The notes beneath the pieces are model-generated. The model worked only from the letters and a program-made list of their open reading frames with translations. It made no database searches and was not told where the DNA came from. A program made the translations under genes and the position numbers. This document shows, piece after piece, positions 8,220 to 17,180 of a stretch of 40,247 nt of DNA (position 1 is its first letter; each line of letters starts with the position of its first letter). The stretch covers positions 1 to 40,247 of the forward strand of contig CAZNEI010000023.1 of assembly GCA_964572045.1 (NCBI GenBank), read 5' to 3'. The stretch is from CBDCKR01 sp964572045. Lineage in GTDB: Bacteria; Gemmatimonadota; Gemmatimonadetes; Longimicrobiales; Gaopeijiaceae.

Positions 8220-10745
8220 ATGAAGGGCAGGTCCCGCTCATCGGATCCGTATCTCTTCGATGACGTGGCACCGGACGACCTTCCGGCCGCAGATTTCTCC
8301 GAGAACGCGAAGATCGTTCTGGCGAAGCGTTACCTGAAGAAGGACGAGCGCGGAGATCCGATCGAGGCGCCGGAAATGATGTTCTGGCGCGTGGCGAGCG
8401 TCATTGCCCGGGCGGACAGGAGGTACGGGGCTTCGCCTGCGGCGGTCGGTGAGCTTGCCCGTCAGTTCTACGGCCTGATGACCACCGGAAAGTTCGAGCC
8501 GAACTCTCCGACACTGATGAACGCCGGACGGCCCCTGGGCCAGCTCTCGGCGTGCTTCGTTCTTCCCGTGGAAGACGCGCTCTCGAACGGTGCGAGCGGA
8601 ATCTACGACACGCTCAGGTCGATGGCGCTCGTCCACCAATCAGGAGGAGGGACGGGATTCTCATTTTCGCGGTTGCGTCCGACGGGCTCGCAGGTTCGCA
8701 CGACGATGGGCGTGGCCTCGGGGCCCGTGTCCTTCATGAGGCTCTACGACGCGAGCACCGAGGTCGTAAAGCAGGGTGGCACCCGACGGGGGGCCAACAT
8801 GGGGATCCTCCGCGTGGATCACCCCGACATCCGGTCGTTCATCACGTCCAAGGACGACACGTCGCAGATCACGAACTTCAACATCTCGGTCGCGCTGACC
8901 GATACCTTCATGAGCGCGGTTCGCGTCGGAGGGCACTACGATATCGTAGATCCAAGGACCGGGACCGTGGTCCGGAAGGAAGACGCTCGCCAGATCTTCG
9001 ACATGATCGTGCACGGCGCATGGAAGACGGGCGAGCCGGGCACCTTCTTCGTCGACCGGGCGAACGCCTTCAATCCCGTGCCCAAGCTCGGATCCTACGA
9101 GGCGACGAATCCCTGCGGCGAGCAGCCCCTGCTCCCCTACGACGTCTGCAACCTCGGCAGCGTGAACCTGGCGGCGTTCGTCAAGGAAGACCGGGGTCCG
9201 GCGATGACGCCCGACGAGCGGATCGACTGGGACGGCCTTCGGCGGACGGTGGCTTTGTCGACGCACTTTCTCGACAACGTCATCGACGCAAACCGGTATC
9301 CGCTGCCGGAGATCACGGAGTTGGCCCAAGCGATCCGGAGGATCGGACTCGGCGTGATGGGCTGGGCCGACATGCTCATCAAGTTGGGGATCCGCTACGA
9401 CTCCGCAGAGGGCGTGGAGATGGGCCGCAGGGTGATGCGCTTCCTGAACGAGGAGGCCCGCTCTGCCTCGGAGCGACTCGCAGAGGTCCGGGGTGTGTTT
9501 CCGGCTTGGGAGGACTCGATCTGGGGCCCCGACGACACCTGCGCGCGCGACCCCAAGGGGCGGCGGATTCGCCCTGAGCGCCGCCTGCGGAACTGCAACC
9601 TCACCACGGTCGCGCCTACCGGCACCATCTCCATCTTCGCGGGATGCTCCGGCGGCATCGAACCGATCTTCGCGGTGGCGTTCATGCGGAATCAGGCGGG
9701 GGCCATGATGCCGGATGTGAATCGGGACTTTGTCCGGCGGGCCAGGGCGGAGGGTTGGTACTCCGACGGCCTCATGACGCGCATCGCCGAGGAAGGACAC
9801 ATTCACTTCAGCTCGGTGCCCAACGACGTTCAGGCGGTCTTCAAGACGGCCCACGACATTACGCCCGAGTGGCATGTGCGGATGCAGGCGGCCTTCCAAG
9901 AGCACACGGACTCGGCGATATCGAAGACGACCAACTTCCCGAGGGAGGCGACCGAGGACGATGTCCGCCAGATCTACCAGCTCGCCTACGATCTCTCCTG
10001 CAAGGGCGTCACGGTCTACCGGGATGGTTCGAGGGCTGGCCAAGTGCTCTCGACCGGCAAGACCGAGGACGGGAAGCGCGAGGAGCCGGCAGGGAGTTCC
10101 CGGGGCGCCGCCACCGAGCAGCTGCTGGCCGATGCCCGCGCCCAGAACCACGCCCTGCGGGTGGAGCTGGAGCGGATCCAGAGCGACCACCGCGAAAGGG
10201 ACCTGACTGCGGCGGCACCCCGGCACAAGCGGCAGCGTCCGCCGATGCTGCGAGGCCGCACCTTGAAGATGAGGTCTCCGCTGGGCGACTGTTACGTGAC
10301 GATCAACGAAGACGAGGACGGACGGGCCTTCGAGGTCTTCTGTACGCTGGGCAAGGCCGGCGGCGCAGCCACGGCCGACGCCGAGGCGATCGGACGCCTG
10401 ATCTCGTTGGCTCTCCGCTCCGGCATCCCGATCACGGCGGTGAAGGACCAGCTTCGCGGCGTCTCGTCGGATCGCGCCGTGGGAGTGGGGCCTAGCAAGG
10501 TGCTCTCGCTCCCCGACGCCATCGGACAGGCTCTCGAGAGGTACATGGCGGAGAAGGCCGGCGTACAGGAGACGCTACCCCTGGGCGCGGTGGCCGGGGC
10601 AGGCGGCACAGAGGCCCAGGCCGCTCCCTCCGAGGGGCCGCACAACAATTTCCTGGGAAGCTGCCCGGAGTGCGGGGCTGGCCAACTCTCCTTCCAGGAA
10701 GGCTGCGTGAAGTGCCACGTCTGCGCCTACAGCGAGTGCGGATGA
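8220..10745 (+). CDS. nrdJ: Vitamin B12-dependent (class II) ribonucleotide reductase
   Basis: Reduces ribonucleotides to deoxyribonucleotides using adenosylcobalamin to make the active-site thiyl radical, so it works with or without oxygen. The protein is 841 residues. Visible parts: FEPNSPTLMNAG (92-103), the redox cysteine in LSACFVLP (Cys112), the loop NPCGEQ (297-302) with thiyl-radical Cys299 and Glu301, the partner Cys310 in YDVCNLG, and LTTVAPTGTIS. A Gln/Arg-rich linker leads to a TSCPD-type domain (GDCYVTINEDEDGRAFEVF), and the tail has a cysteine cluster (CPECG, then CVKCHVC and SECG) typical of NrdJ and likely used in re-reduction. Start: ATG 8220 has two GGAG motifs 4 and 10 bases upstream; an in-frame ATG at 8196 is the alternative. 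No other reductase class is in the window. Confidence 0.96.
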   Translation: MKGRSRSSDPYLFDDVAPDDLPAADFSENAKIVLAKRYLKKDERGDPIEAPEMMFWRVASVIARADRRYGASPAAVGELARQFYGLMTTGKFEPNSPTLMNAGRPLGQLSACFVLPVEDALSNGASGIYDTLRSMALVHQSGGGTGFSFSRLRPTGSQVRTTMGVASGPVSFMRLYDASTEVVKQGGTRRGANMGILRVDHPDIRSFITSKDDTSQITNFNISVALTDTFMSAVRVGGHYDIVDPRTGTVVRKEDARQIFDMIVHGAWKTGEPGTFFVDRANAFNPVPKLGSYEATNPCGEQPLLPYDVCNLGSVNLAAFVKEDRGPAMTPDERIDWDGLRRTVALSTHFLDNVIDANRYPLPEITELAQAIRRIGLGVMGWADMLIKLGIRYDSAEGVEMGRRVMRFLNEEARSASERLAEVRGVFPAWEDSIWGPDDTCARDPKGRRIRPERRLRNCNLTTVAPTGTISIFAGCSGGIEPIFAVAFMRNQAGAMMPDVNRDFVRRARAEGWYSDGLMTRIAEEGHIHFSSVPNDVQAVFKTAHDITPEWHVRMQAAFQEHTDSAISKTTNFPREATEDDVRQIYQLAYDLSCKGVTVYRDGSRAGQVLSTGKTEDGKREEPAGSSRGAATEQLLADARAQNHALRVELERIQSDHRERDLTAAAPRHKRQRPPMLRGRTLKMRSPLGDCYVTINEDEDGRAFEVFCTLGKAGGAATADAEAIGRLISLALRSGIPITAVKDQLRGVSSDRAVGVGPSKVLSLPDAIGQALERYMAEKAGVQETLPLGAVAGAGGTEAQAAPSEGPHNNFLGSCPECGAGQLSFQEGCVKCHVCAYSECG

Positions 10746-10812
10746 TCGACCTGCGGGCCGGCCTCTTCCCCGTGCAGAGACCGTCGAGAGGCGCCGCCTA
10801 GGGGGATCCTGC

Positions 10813-10833
10813 TTCCTCTCCCGGGGAGAGGGA
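10813..10833 (+). terminator. Candidate stem-loop after nrdJ
   Basis: CCTCTCC (10815-10821) pairs with GGAGAGG (10825-10831) around a CGG loop, with two further outer pairs including one wobble. There is no T-tract, so this is only a possible terminator for nrdJ. Confidence 0.3.
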
Positions 10834-11229
10834 TACGAAGGGCCACCCCCCCGCAACTCCGGTCCCCTGTGCCTCAGGCGTCCCATCGCGCCAGCCGGTG
10901 ACGGCCGGACGGGGGGAGCGAAGCAGCCACTCGTGGTTCGGGCTGATCTCCCTGCCCGATCCCGGCGAGATCAGGAACGACGACGGCTCATCAGCGGAGG
11001 TGGAACCCCGTCGGGGGCCCGGTGGAGACGGGTGGGAGGGGACCTGGCGGGCCTGAGTCGGAGGCAAGCTCCCGCACGATGCCGCGCGTGCTTCCCTGAG
11101 CGCCGTCGCCTTCACGCGGCCCGACCTCGAAGCGAGCGCGACGGAGCCCGCGCAAAGCCCCGCGGGACGCCGGGCACGACCGGCGATGTCGAGGCCGAGT
11201 CGAAGGACGCGGGGCACGGCTCCCGCCGC

Positions 11230-11258
11230 TTGACCAGGCGTTTTCCGCGCCCCATCCT
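11230..11258 (+). promoter_or_regulatory. Candidate promoter of the cox operon
   Basis: TTGACC (11230-11235) and CATCCT (11253-11258) are 17 nt apart, about 65 bases before the coxS ATG. The -10 match is weak. No operator-like palindrome overlaps it. Confidence 0.3.
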
Positions 11259-11324
11259 CACTGTCCCAGCGCGGCCGCGTCCCTTGACGACCGGCTGCAC
11301 CCTCTTCCTCAAACGGAGCCGGCC

Positions 11325-11792
11325 ATGCCAGTCGTTTCAGCGCAGGTGAACGGGCAAGCGGTCTCACATGAAGTGGAAGCGCGCACGCTCCTCGTGGACT
11401 TTCTGCGTGAGACTCTTGCGCTCACCGGTACTCACGTCGGATGTGACACGAGCCAGTGCGGGGCGTGCGTCGTGCTCTTGGACGGCAGGTCGATCAAGAG
11501 CTGCACCACGTTGGCGCTCGAGGCCGAGGGCGCCGAGGTAACGACCATCGAAGGGCTCGCCGCCAACGGCGAGCTTCACCCGATGCAGCAGGCGTTCAAC
11601 GAGCACCATGGCCTACAGTGCGGCTTCTGCACTCCGGGCATGGTGATGAGCGGTCTCGATCTGGTGAGCCGCAACCCGGACCCGTCCGAGGAGGACGTGC
11701 GCGAGTGGCTTGAGGGCAACCTCTGCCGCTGCACGGGCTACCACAACATCGTAAAGGCCGTGCAGGCGGCGGCCGCGAAGATGGGAGGCTGA
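11325..11792 (+). CDS. coxS: Aerobic CO-dehydrogenase-type small subunit, 2x[2Fe-2S]
   Basis: Iron-sulfur subunit of a molybdenum hydroxylase of the xanthine oxidase/CO dehydrogenase family; it passes electrons from the Mo site in CoxL to FAD in CoxM. The protein is 155 residues, the normal size. The N-terminal ferredoxin domain has Cys40, Cys45, Cys48 and Cys60 (GCDTSQCGAC...SC). The C-terminal helical domain has Cys99, Cys102, Cys134 and Cys136 (QCGFCTPGM and CRCTGY). All eight cluster ligands are present. coxL follows after two bases, so the genes are co-transcribed. Confidence 0.95.
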   Translation: MPVVSAQVNGQAVSHEVEARTLLVDFLRETLALTGTHVGCDTSQCGACVVLLDGRSIKSCTTLALEAEGAEVTTIEGLAANGELHPMQQAFNEHHGLQCGFCTPGMVMSGLDLVSRNPDPSEEDVREWLEGNLCRCTGYHNIVKAVQAAAAKMGG

Positions 11793-11794
11793 TC

Positions 11795-14158
11795 ATGGCT
11801 GAGAACGGCATCGGTGCCCCGGTCCTGCGCAAGGAGGACGGTCGCTTCCTCACGGGAAAGGGTCGCTATACGGACGACATCAACCGCCCCGGCCAGCTCT
11901 TCGCCGTCATGGTCCGGTCTCCTGAAGCGCACGCCGACATCGTCTCCGTCGACACCGACGAGGCCGCGTCGGCTCCGGGTGTGGTGGCCGTGTTCACCGG
12001 CGCGGACATGGCGGCCGACAACGTCGGGGGCGTGCCCTGCGGTTGGGGCATCACGAACAAGGACGGCTCGGCGATGGCGGAGCCACCCCACCCGGCGTTG
12101 GCGGTGGGTCGGGTTCGGCACGTCGGCGACATCGTCGCGGTGGTCGTCGCCGAGACCAAGGCCCAGGCGAAGGAGGCCGCCCGCTTCGTGGACGTCACCT
12201 ACGAGGGCCTGCCCGTCGTCGTGACCTCCCAGCAGGCCGTCGCCGACGGGGCGCCCCTGGTCTGGGACCAGGCCGAGGGGAACGTCTGCTTCGACTGGGA
12301 GCTGGGAGACAAGGCTGCGACCGACGCCGCCTTCGAGGAAGCCGCGCACGTCGTGTCGCTCGACATCGTACAGAACCGCCTGGTGCCGAACGCCATCGAG
12401 CCGCGGGTCGCGATCGGCGACTACGACTCGGCCAGGGACCAGTACACCCTCTACACGACCTCACAGAACCCGCACGTGATCCGGCTGCTCATGGGAGCGT
12501 TCGTGCTGCAGCTTCCCGAGCACAAGCTCCGAGTTGTGTCCCCGGACGTGGGTGGGGGCTTCGGCTCGAAGATCTTCCACTACCCGGAAGAGGTCATCAC
12601 GATGTGGTCGTCGATCAAGATCGGGCGCCCCGTGAAGTGGACGGCGGAACGCTCGGAGTCGTTCATGTCGGACGCGCACGGCCGTGACCATGTCACGCAC
12701 GCCGAGCTGGCCTTGGATGAGGAAGGTCGCTTCCTGGGGCTGAGGGTGGCCACACTTGCCAACCTCGGTGCCTATCTCTCCACGTTCGGAGCGGCGGTCC
12801 CGACGTGGATGTACGCACCGGTGTTCGCCGGATGCTACTCCACGCCCGCCATCTACGGTGAGGTGAAGGGAATCTTCACGAACACCGTTCCGGTCGATGC
12901 GGTGCGGGGAGCCGGCCGGCCCGAGGCTGCATTCATGTTGGAGCGCCTCGTCGACACGGCGGCCCGCCGACTCGACATCGACCCGGTGGACATCCGCCGG
13001 AATAACTTCATCCAACCGGATCAGTTCCCCTATCAGACGCCGGTGGCGCTGCAGTACGACATCGGGGACTACACTGGGACGCTCGACGTGGCCCTGGACC
13101 TGTCCGATTGGTCGGGCTTCGAGGCTCGCCGCGAGGAGGCGCGTGGCCGAGGCAAGCTCAGGGGCATCGGTCTCTCGACGTTCGTGGAAGCGTGCGGTGC
13201 CGCCCCTTCGGCGGTCGCGGGCGCCCTCGGTGCCCGTGCCGGACTCTACGAGGCCGGCCAGGTAAGGGTGCATCCCACCGGGAGCGTGACGGTCTATACC
13301 GGGAGCCACAGTCACGGGCAAGGACACGAGACCGCCTTCGCTCAGATCGTGGCCGAGAGCCTCGGCGTGGCTTTCGACCAGGTGGAGATCGTGCACGGAG
13401 ACACCGGGCAGATCCCGTTCGGCATGGGTACCTACGCGTCCCGGTCGCTGGCGGTCGGGGGTTCGGCGATCCAGAAGGCCGCCGAGAAGATCATCGCCAA
13501 GGGCACCAAGATCGCGGCTCACCTCATGGAGTCCGACGAAGCCGACGTTCGCTTCGAGGACGGTCGCTTCACCGTGGCCGGGACCGACAAGTCGCTGGGC
13601 TTCGGCGACGTGGCGCTGGCCGCCTACGTCCCCCACAACTATCCGGAAGGACTCGAGCCCGGCCTAGACGAGACCGCCTTCTACGATCCGGCCAACTTCA
13701 CCTATCCGGCCGGGGCCCACGTGGCCGAGGTGGAGATCGATCCCGAGACCGGCGTCGTCGACCTGGTGGCGGTCGTCGCCGCTGACGACGTGGGGCGCAT
13801 CGTCAACCCCGTGCTCGTGGAGGGGCAGGTCCACGGCGGCCTAGCGCACGGGATTGGACAGGCGCTTCTGGAGGACTGCAAGTACGACGAGAGCGGGCAG
13901 CTCATCACGGGGTCCTACATGAACTACTGCATGCCCCGCGCAGCCGATCTGCCCTTCTTCAAGACAGGGCACAACATCACCAACTGTGCTCACAATCCAC
14001 TGGGCGTCAAGGGAGTCGGGGAGGTGGGATCGATCGGCGTTCCACCCGCCATCGTAAACGCCATCGTCGACGCCCTGTCCCATCTGGGCGTCCAGCACAT
14101 CGACATGCCGGCGACCCCGGAGCGCGTGTGGCGCGCCATCCGGGACGCTCAGGCCTGA
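11795..14158 (+). CDS. coxL: CO-dehydrogenase-type molybdenum hydroxylase large subunit (form II-like)
   Basis: Molybdopterin-binding catalytic subunit, 787 residues, normal for the family. The active-site loop reads DAVRGAGRPE (about residues 368-377), matching the AYRGAGR class (form II) rather than the AYxCSFR loop of form I CoxL; the Cys that holds copper in true CO dehydrogenase is absent. Val stands where Tyr is common. GGFGSK is the usual Mo-cofactor motif, and GVGEVGS near the end supplies the conserved catalytic glutamate (Glu743). Form II enzymes are often annotated as CO dehydrogenase, but their substrate is uncertain and could be another small carbonyl or heterocyclic compound. 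The operon order S-L-M agrees with form II. Confidence 0.92.
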   Translation: MAENGIGAPVLRKEDGRFLTGKGRYTDDINRPGQLFAVMVRSPEAHADIVSVDTDEAASAPGVVAVFTGADMAADNVGGVPCGWGITNKDGSAMAEPPHPALAVGRVRHVGDIVAVVVAETKAQAKEAARFVDVTYEGLPVVVTSQQAVADGAPLVWDQAEGNVCFDWELGDKAATDAAFEEAAHVVSLDIVQNRLVPNAIEPRVAIGDYDSARDQYTLYTTSQNPHVIRLLMGAFVLQLPEHKLRVVSPDVGGGFGSKIFHYPEEVITMWSSIKIGRPVKWTAERSESFMSDAHGRDHVTHAELALDEEGRFLGLRVATLANLGAYLSTFGAAVPTWMYAPVFAGCYSTPAIYGEVKGIFTNTVPVDAVRGAGRPEAAFMLERLVDTAARRLDIDPVDIRRNNFIQPDQFPYQTPVALQYDIGDYTGTLDVALDLSDWSGFEARREEARGRGKLRGIGLSTFVEACGAAPSAVAGALGARAGLYEAGQVRVHPTGSVTVYTGSHSHGQGHETAFAQIVAESLGVAFDQVEIVHGDTGQIPFGMGTYASRSLAVGGSAIQKAAEKIIAKGTKIAAHLMESDEADVRFEDGRFTVAGTDKSLGFGDVALAAYVPHNYPEGLEPGLDETAFYDPANFTYPAGAHVAEVEIDPETGVVDLVAVVAADDVGRIVNPVLVEGQVHGGLAHGIGQALLEDCKYDESGQLITGSYMNYCMPRAADLPFFKTGHNITNCAHNPLGVKGVGEVGSIGVPPAIVNAIVDALSHLGVQHIDMPATPERVWRAIRDAQA

Positions 14159-14177
14159 GAGCCGAGGGGAGACGACT

Positions 14178-14972
14178 ATGGATGACTTCACTTTCCATCG
14201 CCCCCGCACGGCGGCCGAAGCGCAGGCCGCGATTCGGGATGCCGAGCTAGGGAAGTTCCTGGCCGGTGGCCAGAGCCTGCTCCCGATCATGAAGCTGGAC
14301 CTGGCCGCGCCGAGCGACGTGGTGTCGCTGACGGGCCTCGACGAGCTGCGTGGCATCGATCGGACCGGCGATACGCTGTCGATCGGCGCCGCGATGACCC
14401 ACGCCGAGGTGAATGCGTCAGCCGAAGTCCAGGGCGGCATTCCCGCGCTCGCGCACCTGGCGGGCGACATCGGGGATGCCCAGGTGCGCAACCGGGGTAC
14501 GCTGGGCGGCTCCGTGGCCCATGCCGATCCGGCGGCAGACTATCCCGCCGCCCTCGTCGGGCTTGCAGCCACGGTCGTGACCGATCGGCGCAGGATCGCC
14601 GCGGAGGATTTCTTCGTCGGCATGTTCGAGACGCCTCTTGAGGACGACGAGATCATCACGTCGGTCCGCTTTCCGATTCCCGAGAGGGCTGCCTACGCCA
14701 AGTTCCCAAACCCGGCCTCCAAGTATGCGCTTGCTGGCGTGATGGTCGCGAAGGGCGGGGATGCGGTGCGCGTCGCCGTGTCGGGGGCCGGCTACAACGT
14801 GTTCCGGGTGGAGGCGATGGAAGACGCCTTGGCCTCCGATTTCTCTGCCGGAGCGATCGGCGACATCGCCGTGGGCACCGACGGACTGATGTCGGATACG
14901 GATGCCAGCGCCGAGTACCGGGCCCATCTGGTGTCCGTCTTGACCCGCCGCGCGGTGGAGGCGTGCGCATAG
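14178..14972 (+). CDS. coxM: CO-dehydrogenase-type medium subunit, FAD-binding
   Basis: FAD subunit that takes electrons from CoxS and hands them to the acceptor (quinone in studied CO dehydrogenases). The protein is 264 residues. AGGQSLLPIMKL (29-40) and RNRGTLGGSVAHADPAAD (104-121) are the two FAD-contacting motifs of the family. Start ATG 14178 has GGGGAG upstream, 19 bases after coxL. The last ten bases overlap the start of the next gene (GTG 14963), showing tight coupling with the maturation genes. Confidence 0.94.
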   Translation: MDDFTFHRPRTAAEAQAAIRDAELGKFLAGGQSLLPIMKLDLAAPSDVVSLTGLDELRGIDRTGDTLSIGAAMTHAEVNASAEVQGGIPALAHLAGDIGDAQVRNRGTLGGSVAHADPAADYPAALVGLAATVVTDRRRIAAEDFFVGMFETPLEDDEIITSVRFPIPERAAYAKFPNPASKYALAGVMVAKGGDAVRVAVSGAGYNVFRVEAMEDALASDFSAGAIGDIAVGTDGLMSDTDASAEYRAHLVSVLTRRAVEACA

Positions 14973-15871
14973 AAGAGCGCGTAGCGATCCCCGAGTCGGT
15001 CCGCGAGACCCTCGAGCTGCTTCGGGGGCAGTGCTACGTAGCCGACCGGTCTCTCGCGACGGCGGTGTACCTGTCGCTGCATCTGGGAAGGCCGCTCTTC
15101 CTCGAGGGCGAAGCCGGCGTGGGCAAGACGGAGGTGGCGAAGGTATTGGCCTCCGGCCTCCGCCGCCGCCTCATTCGCCTTCAGTGCTACGAGGGCTTGG
15201 ACGTGTCGTCCGCGGTCTACGAATGGAACTACGCCCGCCAAATGATCGAGATCCGGATCGCGGAGGCTTCCGGAGTCACGGATCGAGGGAGCCTCGAGTC
15301 GGACGTCTTCTCGGACGAGTTCCTCATCCACCGGCCACTCCTTGACGCTCTCGCTCCGCGCCCCGAGGGACCGCCAGTCCTGCTCATCGACGAGCTTGAC
15401 CGCACTGACGAACCCTTCGAGGCGTTCCTCCTCGAGCTGCTCTCTGATTTCCAGGTCACGGTGCCCGAGGTCGGGACGATCCGAGCGGAGGAACCGCCGG
15501 TCGTCATCATCACCTCGAACCGGACCCGGGAGATCCACGACGCCCTCAAGCGCCGGTGCTTCTACCACTGGATCGACTACCCGACGCGCGAACGCGAGAT
15601 CGAGATCGTCACCCTCAAGGTTCCAGAGGCTGCCGGGGAGTTCACCGTTCAGGTCGTGGAGTTCGTGCAGCGGCTCCGCAGGGAGGACCTCTTCAAGATG
15701 CCGGGCCTCGCGGAGTCGATCGACTGGACGCGCGCCCTGCTGAAGCTGGGGCGGTCCGGCCTCGATGGCGACATCGTGAACGAGACCCTCGGGGTGCTGC
15801 TGAAGTACGAGGACGATCTTGCTCGGGTGCGCGGTGAGCGGGTCGACGTCATGCTGCAGGACGTCGGCTGA
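14963..15871 (+). CDS. coxD: MoxR-family AAA+ ATPase, CoxD-like maturation chaperone
   Basis: A 302-residue MoxR-type AAA+ ATPase. Walker A is GEAGVGKT (49-56) and Walker B is LLIDELDR (140-147); ITSNRTREIHDALKRRC is the sensor-1/arginine-finger region. In Oligotropha CoxD is needed to mature the CoxL active site, and similar ATPases accompany form II clusters. It pairs with the VWA-domain protein encoded next, the usual MoxR-VWA partnership. The start GTG 14963 lies inside the end of coxM. Confidence 0.9.
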   Translation: MRIEERVAIPESVRETLELLRGQCYVADRSLATAVYLSLHLGRPLFLEGEAGVGKTEVAKVLASGLRRRLIRLQCYEGLDVSSAVYEWNYARQMIEIRIAEASGVTDRGSLESDVFSDEFLIHRPLLDALAPRPEGPPVLLIDELDRTDEPFEAFLLELLSDFQVTVPEVGTIRAEEPPVVIITSNRTREIHDALKRRCFYHWIDYPTREREIEIVTLKVPEAAGEFTVQVVEFVQRLRREDLFKMPGLAESIDWTRALLKLGRSGLDGDIVNETLGVLLKYEDDLARVRGERVDVMLQDVG

Positions 15872-15890
15872 CGCGGATGCAGAGAGCACC

Positions 15891-17180
15891 GTGTCTCAAC
15901 GAGTCGGCGGACGAAGGCGCGGACTCGCGGAGTTGAGTCCGGGTCAGCCCCGCTGGGGGGAAGAGCTCGCTCACAGGATCACCGATTTCGCCCGCCTGCT
16001 TCGGCGGGCCAAGCTCCCGACCGGCTCCGGGGACGTGCTCAGCGCCATGAAGGCGCTGGCTGCCGTGGATATCACGAATCCCGATGATTTCTTTTGGGCT
16101 CTGCACGCCGTCTTCGTGCGGCGTGGCGAACACCGAGCCGTCTTCCGCGAGGCCTTCAAGCTCTTCTGGTCCACGCGCTCGCCTCCCAACCCTCTGTTCG
16201 AGGAACCGCTCCCCCTCCCGATGACGCCGCCGCCGGAGCAGGCCCCCGTCCGCCGACGGCTGGCGGAAGCGTGGGCGGAAGGCGAGGGCGGACTCGAGGT
16301 GGAGCGCGAGCGGGTGGAGGCCGACCTCAGGATGACGTACTCTGCCCGCGAGACCCTGGCCCACAAGGACTTCGAACAGATGTCGGTGGAGGAGCTCGAG
16401 GCCGCCCGTGACGCCATCGCCCGACTGCGGCTCCCGATCCGCGATCTGGAGACACGGCGGCGCAAAGCCCACCCGAGCGGCACGGAGGTCGATCTGCGGC
16501 GCACCCACCGGGCGACGCTCAAGGCGGGTGGAGCCACGATTCCCCTGGAGTGGAAGGCCCGCCGCCGCCGCCCTCCCGCCCTCGTCGCGCTCTGTGACAT
16601 CTCGGGCTCGATGAGCGGTTACACCCGTATGCTCCTCCACTTCCTCCACGCCCTTACCAGCGATCGCGACCGGATGCACGTCTTCCTGTTCGGTACGCGC
16701 CTGACCAACGCCACTCGTCATTTGCGCCATCGAGACGTGGACGTGGCCCTGGAGCGGTTGGGTCAGGTCGTGCAGGATTGGGACGGTGGCACGCGCATCG
16801 GTGCTTGCGTCGAGGCGTTCAACCGGAACTGGTCACGGCGGGTCCTGGGCCACGGGGCGGTGGTGCTTCTCATCACCGACGGATTGGACAGGGAAGGGAG
16901 CGAAGGCCTCGAGGCCGCCATGGACCGACTTCACCGCTCGTGCCGCCGGCTTGTCTGGCTGAACCCGCTGCTCCGCTTCGAGGCGTTCCGTCCGGAGGCA
17001 AAGGGGATCCGGGCGATGCTTCCCCACGTGGACGACTTCCGCTCGGCCCACAGCCTGAATAGCCTAGCGGAGCTCGCCGAGGTCCTTGCCCGACCTACTA
17101 CTCATGCCCGAAAGGGCGTCGGAGCCACGATCCGAGGGACCGGAGTAGAACTGGCAGCAGGCGCAGCTCCCGTCCCCTAG
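15891..17180 (+). CDS. coxE: VWA-domain protein, CoxE-like maturation factor
   Basis: A 429-residue protein with a helical N-terminal part, an acidic/charged middle, and a C-terminal von Willebrand A domain. The MIDAS metal site is DISGSMS (236-242) with later DGGTRIG and ITDGLDR elements. CoxE-type proteins work with the CoxD ATPase to mature the molybdenum hydroxylase. GTG 15891 is chosen because the in-frame sequence upstream overlaps the end of coxD in another frame and reads as non-homologous Cys/Ser-rich residues. The last 83 bases overlap the end of coxG on the other strand; the extra C-terminal tail after ARPTTHARKG is not obviously conserved. Confidence 0.88.
   Translation: MSQRVGGRRRGLAELSPGQPRWGEELAHRITDFARLLRRAKLPTGSGDVLSAMKALAAVDITNPDDFFWALHAVFVRRGEHRAVFREAFKLFWSTRSPPNPLFEEPLPLPMTPPPEQAPVRRRLAEAWAEGEGGLEVERERVEADLRMTYSARETLAHKDFEQMSVEELEAARDAIARLRLPIRDLETRRRKAHPSGTEVDLRRTHRATLKAGGATIPLEWKARRRRPPALVALCDISGSMSGYTRMLLHFLHALTSDRDRMHVFLFGTRLTNATRHLRHRDVDVALERLGQVVQDWDGGTRIGACVEAFNRNWSRRVLGHGAVVLLITDGLDREGSEGLEAAMDRLHRSCRRLVWLNPLLRFEAFRPEAKGIRAMLPHVDDFRSAHSLNSLAELAEVLARPTTHARKGVGATIRGTGVELAAGAAPVP

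Larger units (their letters stand above)
10746..11324. other. 579-base gap between nrdJ and coxS
   Basis: I see no supportable gene; the open frames on both strands give low-complexity Arg/Pro/Gly-rich sequence with no recognisable domain. It contains a stem-loop at 10813-10833 soon after nrdJ, an 8-bp inverted repeat (CTGATCTC 10943-10950, GAGATCAG 10967-10974), and a candidate coxS promoter at 11230-11258. Confidence 0.5.

Noticed and set aside
8661..10226. 521-codon minus-strand frame opposite nrdJ
   Set aside because: It is a shadow of nrdJ, caused by GC-rich third positions; the deduced protein has no domain, while nrdJ has every catalytic motif.
12461..13636. 391-codon minus-strand frame opposite coxL
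   Set aside because: Same reasoning: coxL is certain, and the antisense product is low-complexity with no recognisable fold.
11795..14158. Form I (true copper-molybdenum) CO dehydrogenase
   Set aside because: The active-site loop is DAVRGAGR without the AYxCSFR cysteine, and the gene order is S-L-M rather than M-S-L.
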